A program made the position numbers and the translations under genes. From assembly GCA_965224795.1 (NCBI GenBank), contig CBDDAE010000002.1:992001-1056000 (forward strand): 64,000 bases of DNA. Reading direction: 5' to 3'. Within the stretch, counting starts at the first letter, position 1; each line of letters starts with the position of its first letter. The DNA comes from NVTR01 sp036480115 (GTDB lineage: Bacteria > Pseudomonadota > Alphaproteobacteria > Rhodobacterales > Rhodobacteraceae). This document shows, piece after piece, positions 53,075-60,565 of the stretch. The notes beneath the pieces are model-generated. The model searched no databases, was not told the DNA's origin, and worked only from the letters and a program-made list of their open reading frames with translations.

Positions 53075-53545
53075 CTACTCGACTTTCAGCGCTGAACGTA
53101 GCGCCACATTCACAATGAAGCCGCCAATAAATTCCCGTTCATTCAGGGCGAAATCGCCGTTCACATCAACCCGGGCAAAATCCCGCGCAACGCCGCGACG
53201 AAATTCATCCGCAGTGACCGCGCCGTCAAAATCCCTGTCCCACATGTTGAACACAAATTTCAGCGCCGTTTCATAGGCTTGCACCCGCCCGGCTTCCTCG
53301 GCGATCAGCGAAAATCCGAAATCCCAGCTTGAATATTCATCCAACGAAAGCGCCCCATTGTCGTCACTGTCCATCGACACGAAAATATTGCTGGCCTGTT
53401 CCATCATTTCGTCGCGCGACACGACACCATCATTATTTGCATCCGTAGATGCGTAGCTAAGCTTGGCCAACTCCGCGCCTTCCGATTGCGCCCAGACCGG
53501 ACCGGTAGTCGCCATCAGTATTGCAATTACTGCTGCCTTTTTCAT
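53075..53545 (-). CDS. Periplasmic EF-hand calcium-binding protein
   Basis: A 156-residue protein with a signal peptide (cleavage after VWAQ region, about residue 19) and four EF-hand loops: DANNDGVVSRDE, DSDDNGALSLDE, DRDFDGAVTADE and a weaker DVNGDFALNERE. The ATG at 53545 has GGAGA upstream. It is co-oriented with and directly before the ferric reductase-like gene, so it may confer calcium control on it; this is inference. Confidence 0.9.
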   Translation of the reverse strand: MKKAAVIAILMATTGPVWAQSEGAELAKLSYASTDANNDGVVSRDEMMEQASNIFVSMDSDDNGALSLDEYSSWDFGFSLIAEEAGRVQAYETALKFVFNMWDRDFDGAVTADEFRRGVARDFARVDVNGDFALNEREFIGGFIVNVALRSALKVE

Positions 53546-53631
53546 TTCAATCTCCATGTTTTGCCATTCAGACCCGGTTCTTTTGCCCTTTTGGGCCGCA
53601 ACCTGTAGCTAGGCCCCAGATCTGACTGGAC

Positions 53632-53656
53632 ATTACGTTACACGTAATCTAATTAC
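53632..53656. promoter_or_regulatory. MarR operator-like repeat in the divergent gap
   Basis: ATTACG (53632-53637) and CGTAAT (53643-53648) form a perfect inverted repeat with a five-base spacer. CGTAAT overlaps a second dyad, GTAAT-cta-ATTAC (53644-53656). The site lies just before marR and between it and the EF-hand/ferric reductase operon, so it could control both. Confidence 0.6.
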
Positions 53657-53669
53657 ATGGAAACTAAAA

Positions 53670-54143
53670 TTGAGCAAGCAAAAAGTCGTGCCACCATATC
53701 TGGACTCAGTCGGGCGTTACGTGGGCATGGCCAGCGGGGCCACCAGCGATGTTGCTAATGGTCTGTTGGCCGAACATGGCCTGACACTGCAGCACTGGGT
53801 GGTACTGACGGCACTGTGGCGGCAGGAAGGTCTAAGTGTCTCAGACATTGCCAGCTATTATGGCGTCAACGCCCCGGCGGCTTCGCGTATTATCGGGCGC
53901 ATGGGCACTGCCGGCTGGGTTACAACCAAAATCGACAGCGATGACAAACGTGCCGCTAAAATTTATCTGACCGACAAGGCCCGAGCCCTTAGCCACCTTT
54001 TGGACTTCTATAAGGATGTGAATGACATCATGCTGAAAGGATTTACTCAGGTCGAGATTGCACAATTGAAAGACATGCTAACCCGCATCGCCAAAAACGG
54101 CCCCCAACGGGACCGCGGACCAAGGGCATCCGTCAATGATTGA
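53670..54143 (+). CDS. MarR-family transcriptional regulator
   Basis: A 157-residue winged-helix protein (SVSDIASYYGVNAPAASRII, then MGTAGWVTTKIDSDDKRAAK). It appears to start with TTG at 53670; no in-frame ATG lies before the conserved region until residue 18. A GGAA stands nine bases upstream. The dimer probably binds the inverted repeat in its own promoter and responds to an unknown ligand. Divergent from the EF-hand gene. Confidence 0.85.
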   Translation: MSKQKVVPPYLDSVGRYVGMASGATSDVANGLLAEHGLTLQHWVVLTALWRQEGLSVSDIASYYGVNAPAASRIIGRMGTAGWVTTKIDSDDKRAAKIYLTDKARALSHLLDFYKDVNDIMLKGFTQVEIAQLKDMLTRIAKNGPQRDRGPRASVND

Positions 54144-54179
54144 CTCACCCCCCCAAAGCCTTTAGCAGCCCAATAACAC

Positions 54180-54220
54180 CCGGAAGTCACATTACTTCCG
54201 GTCCCGGATCAGACCCGGGA
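54180..54220 (+). other. Tandem hairpins upstream of ffh
   Basis: CCGGAAGT (54180-54187) pairs perfectly with ACTTCCGG (54194-54201); immediately after, TCCCGG pairs with CCGGGA around a short loop. They lie about 100 bases before the ffh ATG. No T-run follows. They may be the end of the marR transcript or a leader structure of ffh. Confidence 0.5.
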
Positions 54221-54318
54221 TCGCCACCAGTCAGCGCGTTGCGCCCACTGGTGCGTTTGTCGTTTGAACCGCCCCTTCCTATATTGGGGGCACTTGGAAT
54301 AACCGGCGAAAGGGCCGC

Positions 54319-55815
54319 ATGATGTTTGAGAATCTATCAGACCGCCTTGGTGGTGTCTTTGATCGCCTGACCAAACAGGGTGCCCTGTCCGAAGACGACG
54401 TTAAAACCGCCCTGCGCGAAGTCCGCGTGGCGTTGCTTGAGGCCGACGTTTCCCTGCCAGTGGCCCGCGATTTCATCAAGGCCATTCAGGAAAAAGCATC
54501 CGGGCAGAACGTCACCAAATCGGTGACTCCGGGCCAGCAAGTCGTGAAAATCGTCCATGACGAATTGGTGCATGTGCTGGCCGGTGACAACAAAGACCCG
54601 GGTGAGCTGAAGATCGACAACCCGCCTGCCCCAATCCTGATGGTCGGTCTGCAAGGTGGCGGTAAAACCACCACATCAGGTAAACTGGCCAAACGCCTGA
54701 CTGAAAAGAACGGCAAACGCGTGCTGATGGCGTCGCTGGATATCTACCGACCCGCCGCAATGGATCAGCTGGCAATCCTTGGCACCCAGATCGGGGTTGA
54801 TACCCTGCCCATCGTCAAAGGTGAAAAACCGGTTCAGATTGCCAAGCGCGCCAAGCAACAGGCGACCATGGGTGGCTATGACGTCTACATCCTTGATACC
54901 GCCGGGCGTTTGCATATCGACGAAACCCTGATGCAGGAAGTCGAAGACGTTTCCAAAGCCGTCAGTCCCCGCGAAACCCTGTTGGTGGTTGACGGGCTGA
55001 CGGGTCAGGTCGCTGTTGAAGTCGCCGAAGAATTTGACGCCAAGATCGGCATTTCCGGCGTTATCCTGACCCGGATGGATGGCGACGGTCGCGGTGGAGC
55101 GGCCCTGTCCATGCGCGCGGTCACCGGCCGCCCTATCAAATTCGTCGGCCTTGGCGAAAAGATGGACGCGCTGGAAGAATTCCACCCGGAACGCATTGCC
55201 GGGCGCATCCTTGGCATGGGCGACATCGTATCGCTGGTGGAAAAAGCCCAGGAAACTATTGAGGTTGAGCAAGCCGAACGCATGATGAAGCGGTTCCAAA
55301 AGGGCCAGTTCAATATGAACGACCTGCGCCAGCAGCTGGAACAAATGCAAAAGATGGGCGGCATGGAGGGCATCATGGGGATGATGCCGGGCATGAAAAA
55401 AATGGCCGCACAGGTGGAAAAGGCCGGCTTTGACGACAGCATCATCAAACGCCAGGTTGCCTTGATCCAATCCATGACCAAACGCGAACGCGCCCAGCCG
55501 CAGCTATTGCAGGCGTCGCGCAAAAAACGCATCGCGGCGGGTGCGGGTTTGGAAGTACGCGAGCTGAATCAGCTGATGAAAATGCACCGGCAAATGTCGG
55601 ACATGATGAAAAAGATGGGAAAAATGGGCAAAGGCGGCATGTTAAAGCAGGCCATGAAAGGCATGATGGGTAAGGGTGGTGGCATGCCCAACATGGACGA
55701 CCCTGCGGCCATGGAGGAAGCTGCCAAAGCGTTAGGTGGTAAGCTCCCCGGTGGCCTGCCCGGACTTGGCGGCAGCCTGCCCCCCGGCCTGTCCGGCTTT
55801 GGGAAGAAAAAGTAG
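54319..55815 (+). CDS. ffh: Signal recognition particle protein
   Basis: A 498-residue SRP54 GTPase that binds signal sequences co-translationally and targets ribosomes to FtsY. N domain 1-85; G domain with GLQGGGKTTTSGKLAK, LDIYRPAAMDQL, DTAGRLHIDE and TRMDGDGRGGAALS; Met-rich M domain from about 300 (many Met-Lys-Gly repeats near 410-450). The C-terminal tail is Gly/Pro/Leu-rich. A second ATG follows directly (54322). The GNAT gene array begins six bases after its stop. Confidence 0.97.
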   Translation: MMFENLSDRLGGVFDRLTKQGALSEDDVKTALREVRVALLEADVSLPVARDFIKAIQEKASGQNVTKSVTPGQQVVKIVHDELVHVLAGDNKDPGELKIDNPPAPILMVGLQGGGKTTTSGKLAKRLTEKNGKRVLMASLDIYRPAAMDQLAILGTQIGVDTLPIVKGEKPVQIAKRAKQQATMGGYDVYILDTAGRLHIDETLMQEVEDVSKAVSPRETLLVVDGLTGQVAVEVAEEFDAKIGISGVILTRMDGDGRGGAALSMRAVTGRPIKFVGLGEKMDALEEFHPERIAGRILGMGDIVSLVEKAQETIEVEQAERMMKRFQKGQFNMNDLRQQLEQMQKMGGMEGIMGMMPGMKKMAAQVEKAGFDDSIIKRQVALIQSMTKRERAQPQLLQASRKKRIAAGAGLEVRELNQLMKMHRQMSDMMKKMGKMGKGGMLKQAMKGMMGKGGGMPNMDDPAAMEEAAKALGGKLPGGLPGLGGSLPPGLSGFGKKK

Positions 55816-55821
55816 CCCTCG

Positions 55822-56340
55822 ATGACCTACGATATCCCAACCATAACCACCGAGCGCCTTACCTTACGGGCTCCGACAAAGGCAGATTTTGTACCCTACG
55901 CGGAAATTTTCGCCTCGGATCGTTCCATCTATATGGACGGTCCACTGGACCGCGAAGACGCCTGGCATGGCTTTGCGGCAGACATCGTTGGCTGGCAGAT
56001 TCTAGGATTTGGTTATTGGTCAGTCGACGAAAATTCGACCGACGATTTTGTCGGCTTCGTTGGTTTCGCTAAACCACCGGTTTACCCTGAACGCGAACTT
56101 GGCTGGATGGTCACACCGCAATCCGAAGGCCGAGGCTACGCGCACGAGGCCGCCCTCGCCGCCCGAAAATTCGCCTATGACACCCTCGGCTGGTCCACTC
56201 TGGTCAGCTATATCGACCACAAAAACGCCCGTTCCATAAAACTGGCCGAACGCTTGGGCTGCACCCGTGACGACGCAGCTGTGCAACTTGCGGCAGGGGC
56301 CTATGTTTACCGCCACCCAAGCCCCGAGGTTTTGCAATGA
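55822..56340 (+). CDS. GNAT acetyltransferase, array copy 1
   Basis: A 172-residue RimJ/RimL-like acetyltransferase. N-terminus IPTITTERLTLRAPTKADF; acetyl-CoA loop QSEGRGYAHEA; C-terminal NARSIKLAERLGC. Four related genes follow each other here, each overlapping the next by ATGA. Likely transfers an acetyl group to an amino group of a protein or small molecule; target unknown. Confidence 0.9.
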   Translation: MTYDIPTITTERLTLRAPTKADFVPYAEIFASDRSIYMDGPLDREDAWHGFAADIVGWQILGFGYWSVDENSTDDFVGFVGFAKPPVYPERELGWMVTPQSEGRGYAHEAALAARKFAYDTLGWSTLVSYIDHKNARSIKLAERLGCTRDDAAVQLAAGAYVYRHPSPEVLQ

Positions 56341-56864
56341 ACGGCAACATTCCCACCCTCACGACCGAGCGTTTGACCCTGCGCGGCCCGACAGTTGTCG
56401 ATTTGGACGTCTATTCCGCTTTCAACGCGGTGTCCGAGCTGTCCGTCGGCAAGTATCGTGGTGGAAAACCCGCCGATGAAATCAGGGATGTCCTAAAGGG
56501 TGATATCGCCCACTGGCAAAAAGGTTATGGCATGTGGATGATCACCTTAGCCGGTGATCAGGTGATCGGTGGTGTCGGACTGGTACATCCCGATGACTGG
56601 CCACGCCACGAACTTACCTGGTGGCTGATGCCCGATCAGCGCGGCCACGGCTACGCTACCGAGGCCAGCCGCGCCGTGATCAATTTCGGTTATGAAAAAC
56701 TGGGCTGGCCACAGGTCGAAACCCACATGCGCGACGAAAACCTGCCTGCCCGCAAGCTGGCACAACGGCTTGGCGGCAAATTCACTGGCCGCGATACATT
56801 TCCCGATGGCGTTGCTCGTGACGTTTTCGCCCTGCCGCGATCCGCGCAGGAGGACCTGCAATGA
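56337..56864 (+). CDS. GNAT acetyltransferase, array copy 2
   Basis: A 175-residue paralogue with IPTLTTERLTLRGPTVVDLD at the start, acetyl-CoA loop QRGHGYATEA and the core PRHELTWWLM. It is the most divergent of the four in the C-terminal third (NLPARKLAQRLGGKFTGRDT). Overlaps copies 1 and 3 by four bases. Confidence 0.9.
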   Translation: MNGNIPTLTTERLTLRGPTVVDLDVYSAFNAVSELSVGKYRGGKPADEIRDVLKGDIAHWQKGYGMWMITLAGDQVIGGVGLVHPDDWPRHELTWWLMPDQRGHGYATEASRAVINFGYEKLGWPQVETHMRDENLPARKLAQRLGGKFTGRDTFPDGVARDVFALPRSAQEDLQ

Positions 56865-57370
56865 CCGCCCCAATCCTCACCACTGACCGGCTGACCCTAC
56901 GCGCCCACACCAAGGCCGACTTCCCGGCCTACCGGGATGCCTATGCCAGCGATCATTTGCGCCACATGGGCGGGCCGCTGGATGAAAAACAAAGCTGGGC
57001 CAGCTTTTGCAAAGACGTCGCCCAATGGGCCTTGCTCGGCCACGGTGCCTGGGCCGTTGATTTGGCCGAAAACGACGAATTCGTCGGCCAGATCGGCCTG
57101 AACGCGCATCCGTATTTCCCAGAACTGGAATTGGGCTGGCTGGTTCTGCCAACCGCGCAGGGAAAAAGCATCGCCCATGAGGCCGCAACCGCTGTACGCG
57201 ATTGGGCCCGCACAACGCTAAAGCCAAAATCACTGGTCAGCTACATCCACTGCGATAACGCCCGTTCAATTGCATTGGCCAAGCGGCTTGGCGCAGAACT
57301 CGACCCAGCGGCCCCGTCCTGTCCCTACACCGACCACGATGTTTATCGCCATTTTGGAGCCGCAACATGA
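56861..57370 (+). CDS. GNAT acetyltransferase, array copy 3
   Basis: A 169-residue paralogue with ILTTDRLTLRAHTKADFPAY and the core PELELGWLVLPTAQGKSIAH. The acetyl-CoA loop reads AQGKSIA, missing the second glycine of the R/Q-x-x-G-x-G/A motif, so activity may be weak. Overlaps neighbours by four bases. Confidence 0.88.
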   Translation: MTAPILTTDRLTLRAHTKADFPAYRDAYASDHLRHMGGPLDEKQSWASFCKDVAQWALLGHGAWAVDLAENDEFVGQIGLNAHPYFPELELGWLVLPTAQGKSIAHEAATAVRDWARTTLKPKSLVSYIHCDNARSIALAKRLGAELDPAAPSCPYTDHDVYRHFGAAT

Positions 57371-57891
57371 ACCTGAACATCCCCACCCTCACCACCGAGC
57401 GTCTGACTTTGCGCGGCCCCGAAGCACAGGACTTTGAGGCCCACGCAACTTTCTTCGCCGACGCCGAACGTTCCTGGGGTTTCGGCGGCCCGGAGAACCG
57501 CAACGGTGCCTGGCGCTGGTTTGCCGCCAATATCGGCCACTGGGCGCTGCATGGTTACGGTTACTGGACCATAACCGACACCAAAACCGGTGCCATCTAC
57601 GGCATCACCGGGTTGTGGCATCCCGAAGGCTGGCCCGAAGCAGAACTGGGCTGGGTCGCCTTTGAAGGCGCCGAGGGAAAAGGCATCATCCATGAGGCCG
57701 CAACCGCTGCACGCGCCTATGCTTTCGCGAACATGGGCATCACCAAATTGCCCAGCTACATCATGCCCGGCAACACCCGGTCCATCGCGCTGGCCGAACG
57801 CATGGGCGCTGTTTACGAAAGCGAATACGAAAACATCAGCCACGGCACTGAACTAGTCTACCGCCACCCGACACCGGAGAGCATCACATGA
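57367..57891 (+). CDS. GNAT acetyltransferase, array copy 4
   Basis: A 174-residue paralogue starting NIPTLTTERLTLRGPEAQDF, with core AELGWVAFEGAEGKGIIHEA and C-terminal NTRSIALAERMGAVY. Overlaps the chorismate mutase gene by ATGA. The array therefore forms one tightly coupled unit with ffh upstream and rpsP downstream. Confidence 0.9.
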   Translation: MNLNIPTLTTERLTLRGPEAQDFEAHATFFADAERSWGFGGPENRNGAWRWFAANIGHWALHGYGYWTITDTKTGAIYGITGLWHPEGWPEAELGWVAFEGAEGKGIIHEAATAARAYAFANMGITKLPSYIMPGNTRSIALAERMGAVYESEYENISHGTELVYRHPTPESIT

Positions 57892-58172
57892 CCAACGCCG
57901 CAACAATCCTAAAGGACCACCGCGACAGCATTGATCGACTGGACGCCATCCTTGTCTACACATTGGCCGAACGGTTTGCGCAGACACAGGCCGTGGGCTT
58001 GCTTAAGGCCGAGCACGGGCTGGAACCATCCGATCCAAACCGCGAAGCCGCGCAAATTGCTCGGCTGACCGACCTGTCCACCCGCGCGGGGCTGGACCCT
58101 GCATTCGCCAAGAAGTTCCTTGGCTTCATCATCGAAGAAGTTATCCAACACCACAAGAAACACCAGAAATAG
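57888..58172 (+). CDS. Chorismate mutase
   Basis: A 94-residue AroQ-type chorismate mutase (three-helix, LKDHRDSIDRLDAILVYTLA; ERFAQTQAVGLLKAEHG). The Arg/Lys pattern of the active site is present. It converts chorismate to prephenate for Phe/Tyr synthesis. The placement just before rpsP is common in Rhodobacterales as I recall. Confidence 0.9.
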   Translation: MTNAATILKDHRDSIDRLDAILVYTLAERFAQTQAVGLLKAEHGLEPSDPNREAAQIARLTDLSTRAGLDPAFAKKFLGFIIEEVIQHHKKHQK

Positions 58173-58221
58173 CAAGGGCATATGCCCAAGTTACAAGCAC
58201 ATGAAATAGGAGAAATAAATC

Positions 58222-58728
58222 ATGGCTATGAAGATCAGACTCGCCCGTGGCGGCTCAAAAAAACGTCCGTTTTACCGTATTGTTGCAGCCGACAGCCGCA
58301 TGCCGCGCGATGGTCGCTACATTGAAAAGCTGGGCACATATAACCCATTGTTGCCCAAAGACAGCGAAGAGCGCGTGAAAATGGATATGGAACGTATCAA
58401 GTACTGGCTTGGCCATGGCGCACAACCCACAGACCGGATTTCCCGCATGCTGGAAGCCGCCGGTGAGATTGACAAGAAAGAGCGTAACAACCCGAAAAAG
58501 GGTGAACCACACGCCAAGACTAAAGCACGCGCTGAAGAAAAGGCCGACAAAGCCAAAGCCGCAAAAGAAGCCGCTGCTGCCCCTGCTCCTGCTGTTGAAG
58601 AACCAGCTGTGGAAGAGGTCGCTGCCGAAGCTCCTGCTGAGGAAACAGCTGCAGAAGCACCTGCAGAAGAAGCGCCAAAGGAAGATGCTCCAGCAGAGGA
58701 AGCCCCTGCTGAAGAAAAAGCTGAATAA
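58222..58728 (+). CDS. rpsP: Ribosomal protein S16 with Ala/Glu/Pro-rich extension
   Basis: A 168-residue S16 protein; the core (about 1-85, IRLARGGSKKRPFYRIVAAD) is normal but the C-terminus carries an extension. After a Lys-rich stretch (about 88-115) comes an Ala/Pro/Glu low-complexity tail to the end, of the kind seen in alphaproteobacterial S16. AGGAG precedes the ATG. The tail is probably disordered on the ribosome surface. Confidence 0.95.
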   Translation: MAMKIRLARGGSKKRPFYRIVAADSRMPRDGRYIEKLGTYNPLLPKDSEERVKMDMERIKYWLGHGAQPTDRISRMLEAAGEIDKKERNNPKKGEPHAKTKARAEEKADKAKAAKEAAAAPAPAVEEPAVEEVAAEAPAEETAAEAPAEEAPKEDAPAEEAPAEEKAE

Positions 58729-59079
58729 TTGCTGGAGCAGTCTAAACAACTGTTTTCCGACGGTTTTCGGGCTGACTTTGCCCAGTTCATACGGCGGCGG
58801 TGCGATGTGCGCCGCTTCCGTACTGACCCTGTTAAAGAGCCGCTGTTTGAGCGTTGCATGGCAACGTTCAACCGAGCACCTTCAGTGGGGCTATCTGAAC
58901 CCTGGCGCATTATCAGGGTGCAAAGTGATACCGCCCGCGCTGCGGCGCTGAGTAATTATAAAGCCGTCAATGAACAGGCGCTTGCCGGATATTCCAGCGA
59001 CAAGGCGCAGCTTTATGCCGGGCTGAAGCTCAGCGATGTTCAGGACGCGCCGTTTGGGCAGCCCGTAGCACCAAAGTAA
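58729..59079 (+). pseudogene. bluB remnant (5,6-dimethylbenzimidazole synthase, 3' half missing)
   Basis: The 116-residue frame begins with TTG directly after the rpsP stop and matches the N-terminal half of BluB: FIRRRCDVRRFRTDPV, then APSVGLSEPWRIIRV, then YAGLKLSDVQDAP. It then ends in an unrelated tail (FGQPVAPK) where BluB normally continues for about 100 residues carrying the catalytic Asp and the rest of the FMN site. No 3' half is seen in any frame downstream. It should be inactive, with the lower ligand of B12 coming from another source if used. Confidence 0.8.
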
Positions 59080-59112
59080 CGCCGCTGTTTCGATAACAAA
59101 CAGGAAACCACA

Positions 59113-59259
59113 ATGGCTAAATTGATTATGTTTGTCGTCCTTGCAGCGGGTATCTGGCTTGGCATCCAAGCCGATCGTTTTCTGCTAAAGGACCGCTGTC
59201 TTGATGCCGGTGGTGCCGTGGCCGAGAACGGCATTTGTATTGGGGCACCTGCGCCATGA
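59113..59259 (+). CDS. 48-residue single-helix membrane protein upstream of rimM
   Basis: A short frame with an AGGAAA ribosome site. It encodes an N-terminal hydrophobic helix (AKLIMFVVLAAGIWLGIQAD) and a C-terminal part with two Cys (KDRCLDAGGAVAENGICIGA) that could form a disulphide on the periplasmic side. The stop overlaps the rimM ATG (ATGA at 59256-59259). I do not recognise a named family. Confidence 0.65.
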   Translation: MAKLIMFVVLAAGIWLGIQADRFLLKDRCLDAGGAVAENGICIGAPAP

Positions 59260-59765
59260 CCGCCAAAATTTGCTTGGGCGCAATTGCCGGATCCTTTGGG
59301 GTCAATGGCGAAGTGCGGTTGAAAAGCTTTTGCGCCGATCCGGCGGTCATTTCTGACTTTGGACCACTGAGCACTGAAGATGGTTCACAGGAGTACAACG
59401 TCAAAATTTTGCGGCCGGTCAAAAATGGCTTCGCCGCCCGCTTGACTGGCATCAAAACAAAAGAACAGGCCGACGCCTTGCGCGGCACGCAATTATTTAC
59501 AGACCGTGACAAGCTGCCGTCCCTACCGGACGATGAATATTACCACACCGATCTGATCGGTCTGACAATGCTTGACACCGGTGGGACGGAATTGGGTACT
59601 GTAAAGGGCGTGCAAAACCACGGGGCGGGTGACCTAATAGAAGTGCAGGTGCCGGACAGTTTAGCCACGATATTGGTCCCGTTTACTTTGGCGGCTGTAC
59701 CAACTGTTGATCTGACTTCAGGGCGTATCATAGCTGATCCACCTGACGGGTTGTTTTCCAAATGA
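59256..59765 (+). CDS. rimM: Ribosome maturation factor RimM
   Basis: A 169-residue protein with N-terminal ICLGAIAGSFGVNGEVRLKS and C-terminal PRC-barrel features (DEYYHTDLIGLTMLDTGGTE, then LVPFTLAAVPTVDL). RimM binds S19 and helps maturation of the 30S head. It starts with the ATG overlapping the small membrane-protein gene; the frame extends upstream to 59235 but the ATG at 59256 matches the family. Confidence 0.93.
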   Translation: MTAKICLGAIAGSFGVNGEVRLKSFCADPAVISDFGPLSTEDGSQEYNVKILRPVKNGFAARLTGIKTKEQADALRGTQLFTDRDKLPSLPDDEYYHTDLIGLTMLDTGGTELGTVKGVQNHGAGDLIEVQVPDSLATILVPFTLAAVPTVDLTSGRIIADPPDGLFSK

Positions 59766-60565
59766 CCCGGATCATTGTCCATGCGGGGTTCCACAAAACT
59801 GCAACCTCTAGCCTGCAGGATTTTCTGCAGCAGAACCGGGCGGCGCTAAAACCGTATTTAGACTATTACGGCAAGGCTGATTTTCAAAATGCCGGGGCCC
59901 GGGCGCGGCTGTATGGTCAGCGGCCATTCCCCTGGCGTCGTTATCAGTTTCGACGGGCATTGCGTCGATTTTTGGCCGGGATTTCCGATGCTGGCACGAT
60001 CGTTTTGTCGCGGGAAACTTTTTCCGGCGTGATGCCGGGCCATCGAGATATATTCCGCCGGACGATCGCCGGCTATTCAAAATCCGCCATCCCGCTTGCC
60101 CATGATATTGTGCAGGAATTGCAAATTCGGTTTGGCCAAGCCAGTGACATCCAATTTCTTTATACAACCCGTGCACAATCCCCTTGGATTCGCAGTGTTT
60201 ATGGTCACCTTTTGCGTTCTATTCACCTTAGGGACGATTTTGCAGGGTTTCGCCGTAAATTTGTCACCCTGCCCGACCCAGAAACCGAAGCCCAGGTAAT
60301 TGCTGCCGCCCTTGCCCCCACCGCAGTTTTCATTGCCCGGCTGGAAGATTTTGTTGACCACCCTGAAGGCACAGCCGCCGCCCTATTGGATCTGGCGGAT
60401 GTACCGGATCAGGTGCGCCATAACCTGCTTCCAGCGCGTCACCAAAACCGCGGGCAACGCCCCGAAATTGAAACTCAGTTTTTGGCTTTGAACCGCAGCG
60501 GGCAGAAAAAAGCTGACCTGAAGGCCGCTAAAGAGGCTATTTTGCAATTGGAGGGTCGATCATGA
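59762..60565 (+). CDS. Sulfotransferase-like P-loop protein inside the rimM-trmD operon
   Basis: A 267-residue protein. The N-terminal motif IIVHAGFHKTATSSLQDFLQ matches the PAPS-binding loop of the sulfotransferase superfamily; the rest is variable. No second confirmed motif is visible, so the call is tentative. Overlaps both rimM and trmD by four bases (ATGA), so it is translated as part of the rRNA/tRNA maturation operon, although its function need not relate to it. Confidence 0.75.
   Translation: MTRIIVHAGFHKTATSSLQDFLQQNRAALKPYLDYYGKADFQNAGARARLYGQRPFPWRRYQFRRALRRFLAGISDAGTIVLSRETFSGVMPGHRDIFRRTIAGYSKSAIPLAHDIVQELQIRFGQASDIQFLYTTRAQSPWIRSVYGHLLRSIHLRDDFAGFRRKFVTLPDPETEAQVIAAALAPTAVFIARLEDFVDHPEGTAAALLDLADVPDQVRHNLLPARHQNRGQRPEIETQFLALNRSGQKKADLKAAKEAILQLEGRS

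Noticed and set aside
54144..54318. Possible 4.5S/SRP RNA gene next to ffh
   Set aside because: The hairpins lack the conserved SRP GNAR tetraloop and internal-loop pattern; ffs is not normally adjacent to ffh.
54140..54322. A 60-codon frame between marR and ffh
   Set aside because: Pro/Ser-rich, runs through two hairpins, TTG start without ribosome site.
54676..55470. A 264-codon minus-strand frame antisense to ffh
   Set aside because: Shadow of the conserved ffh gene, His/Leu/Phe-rich composition without motifs.
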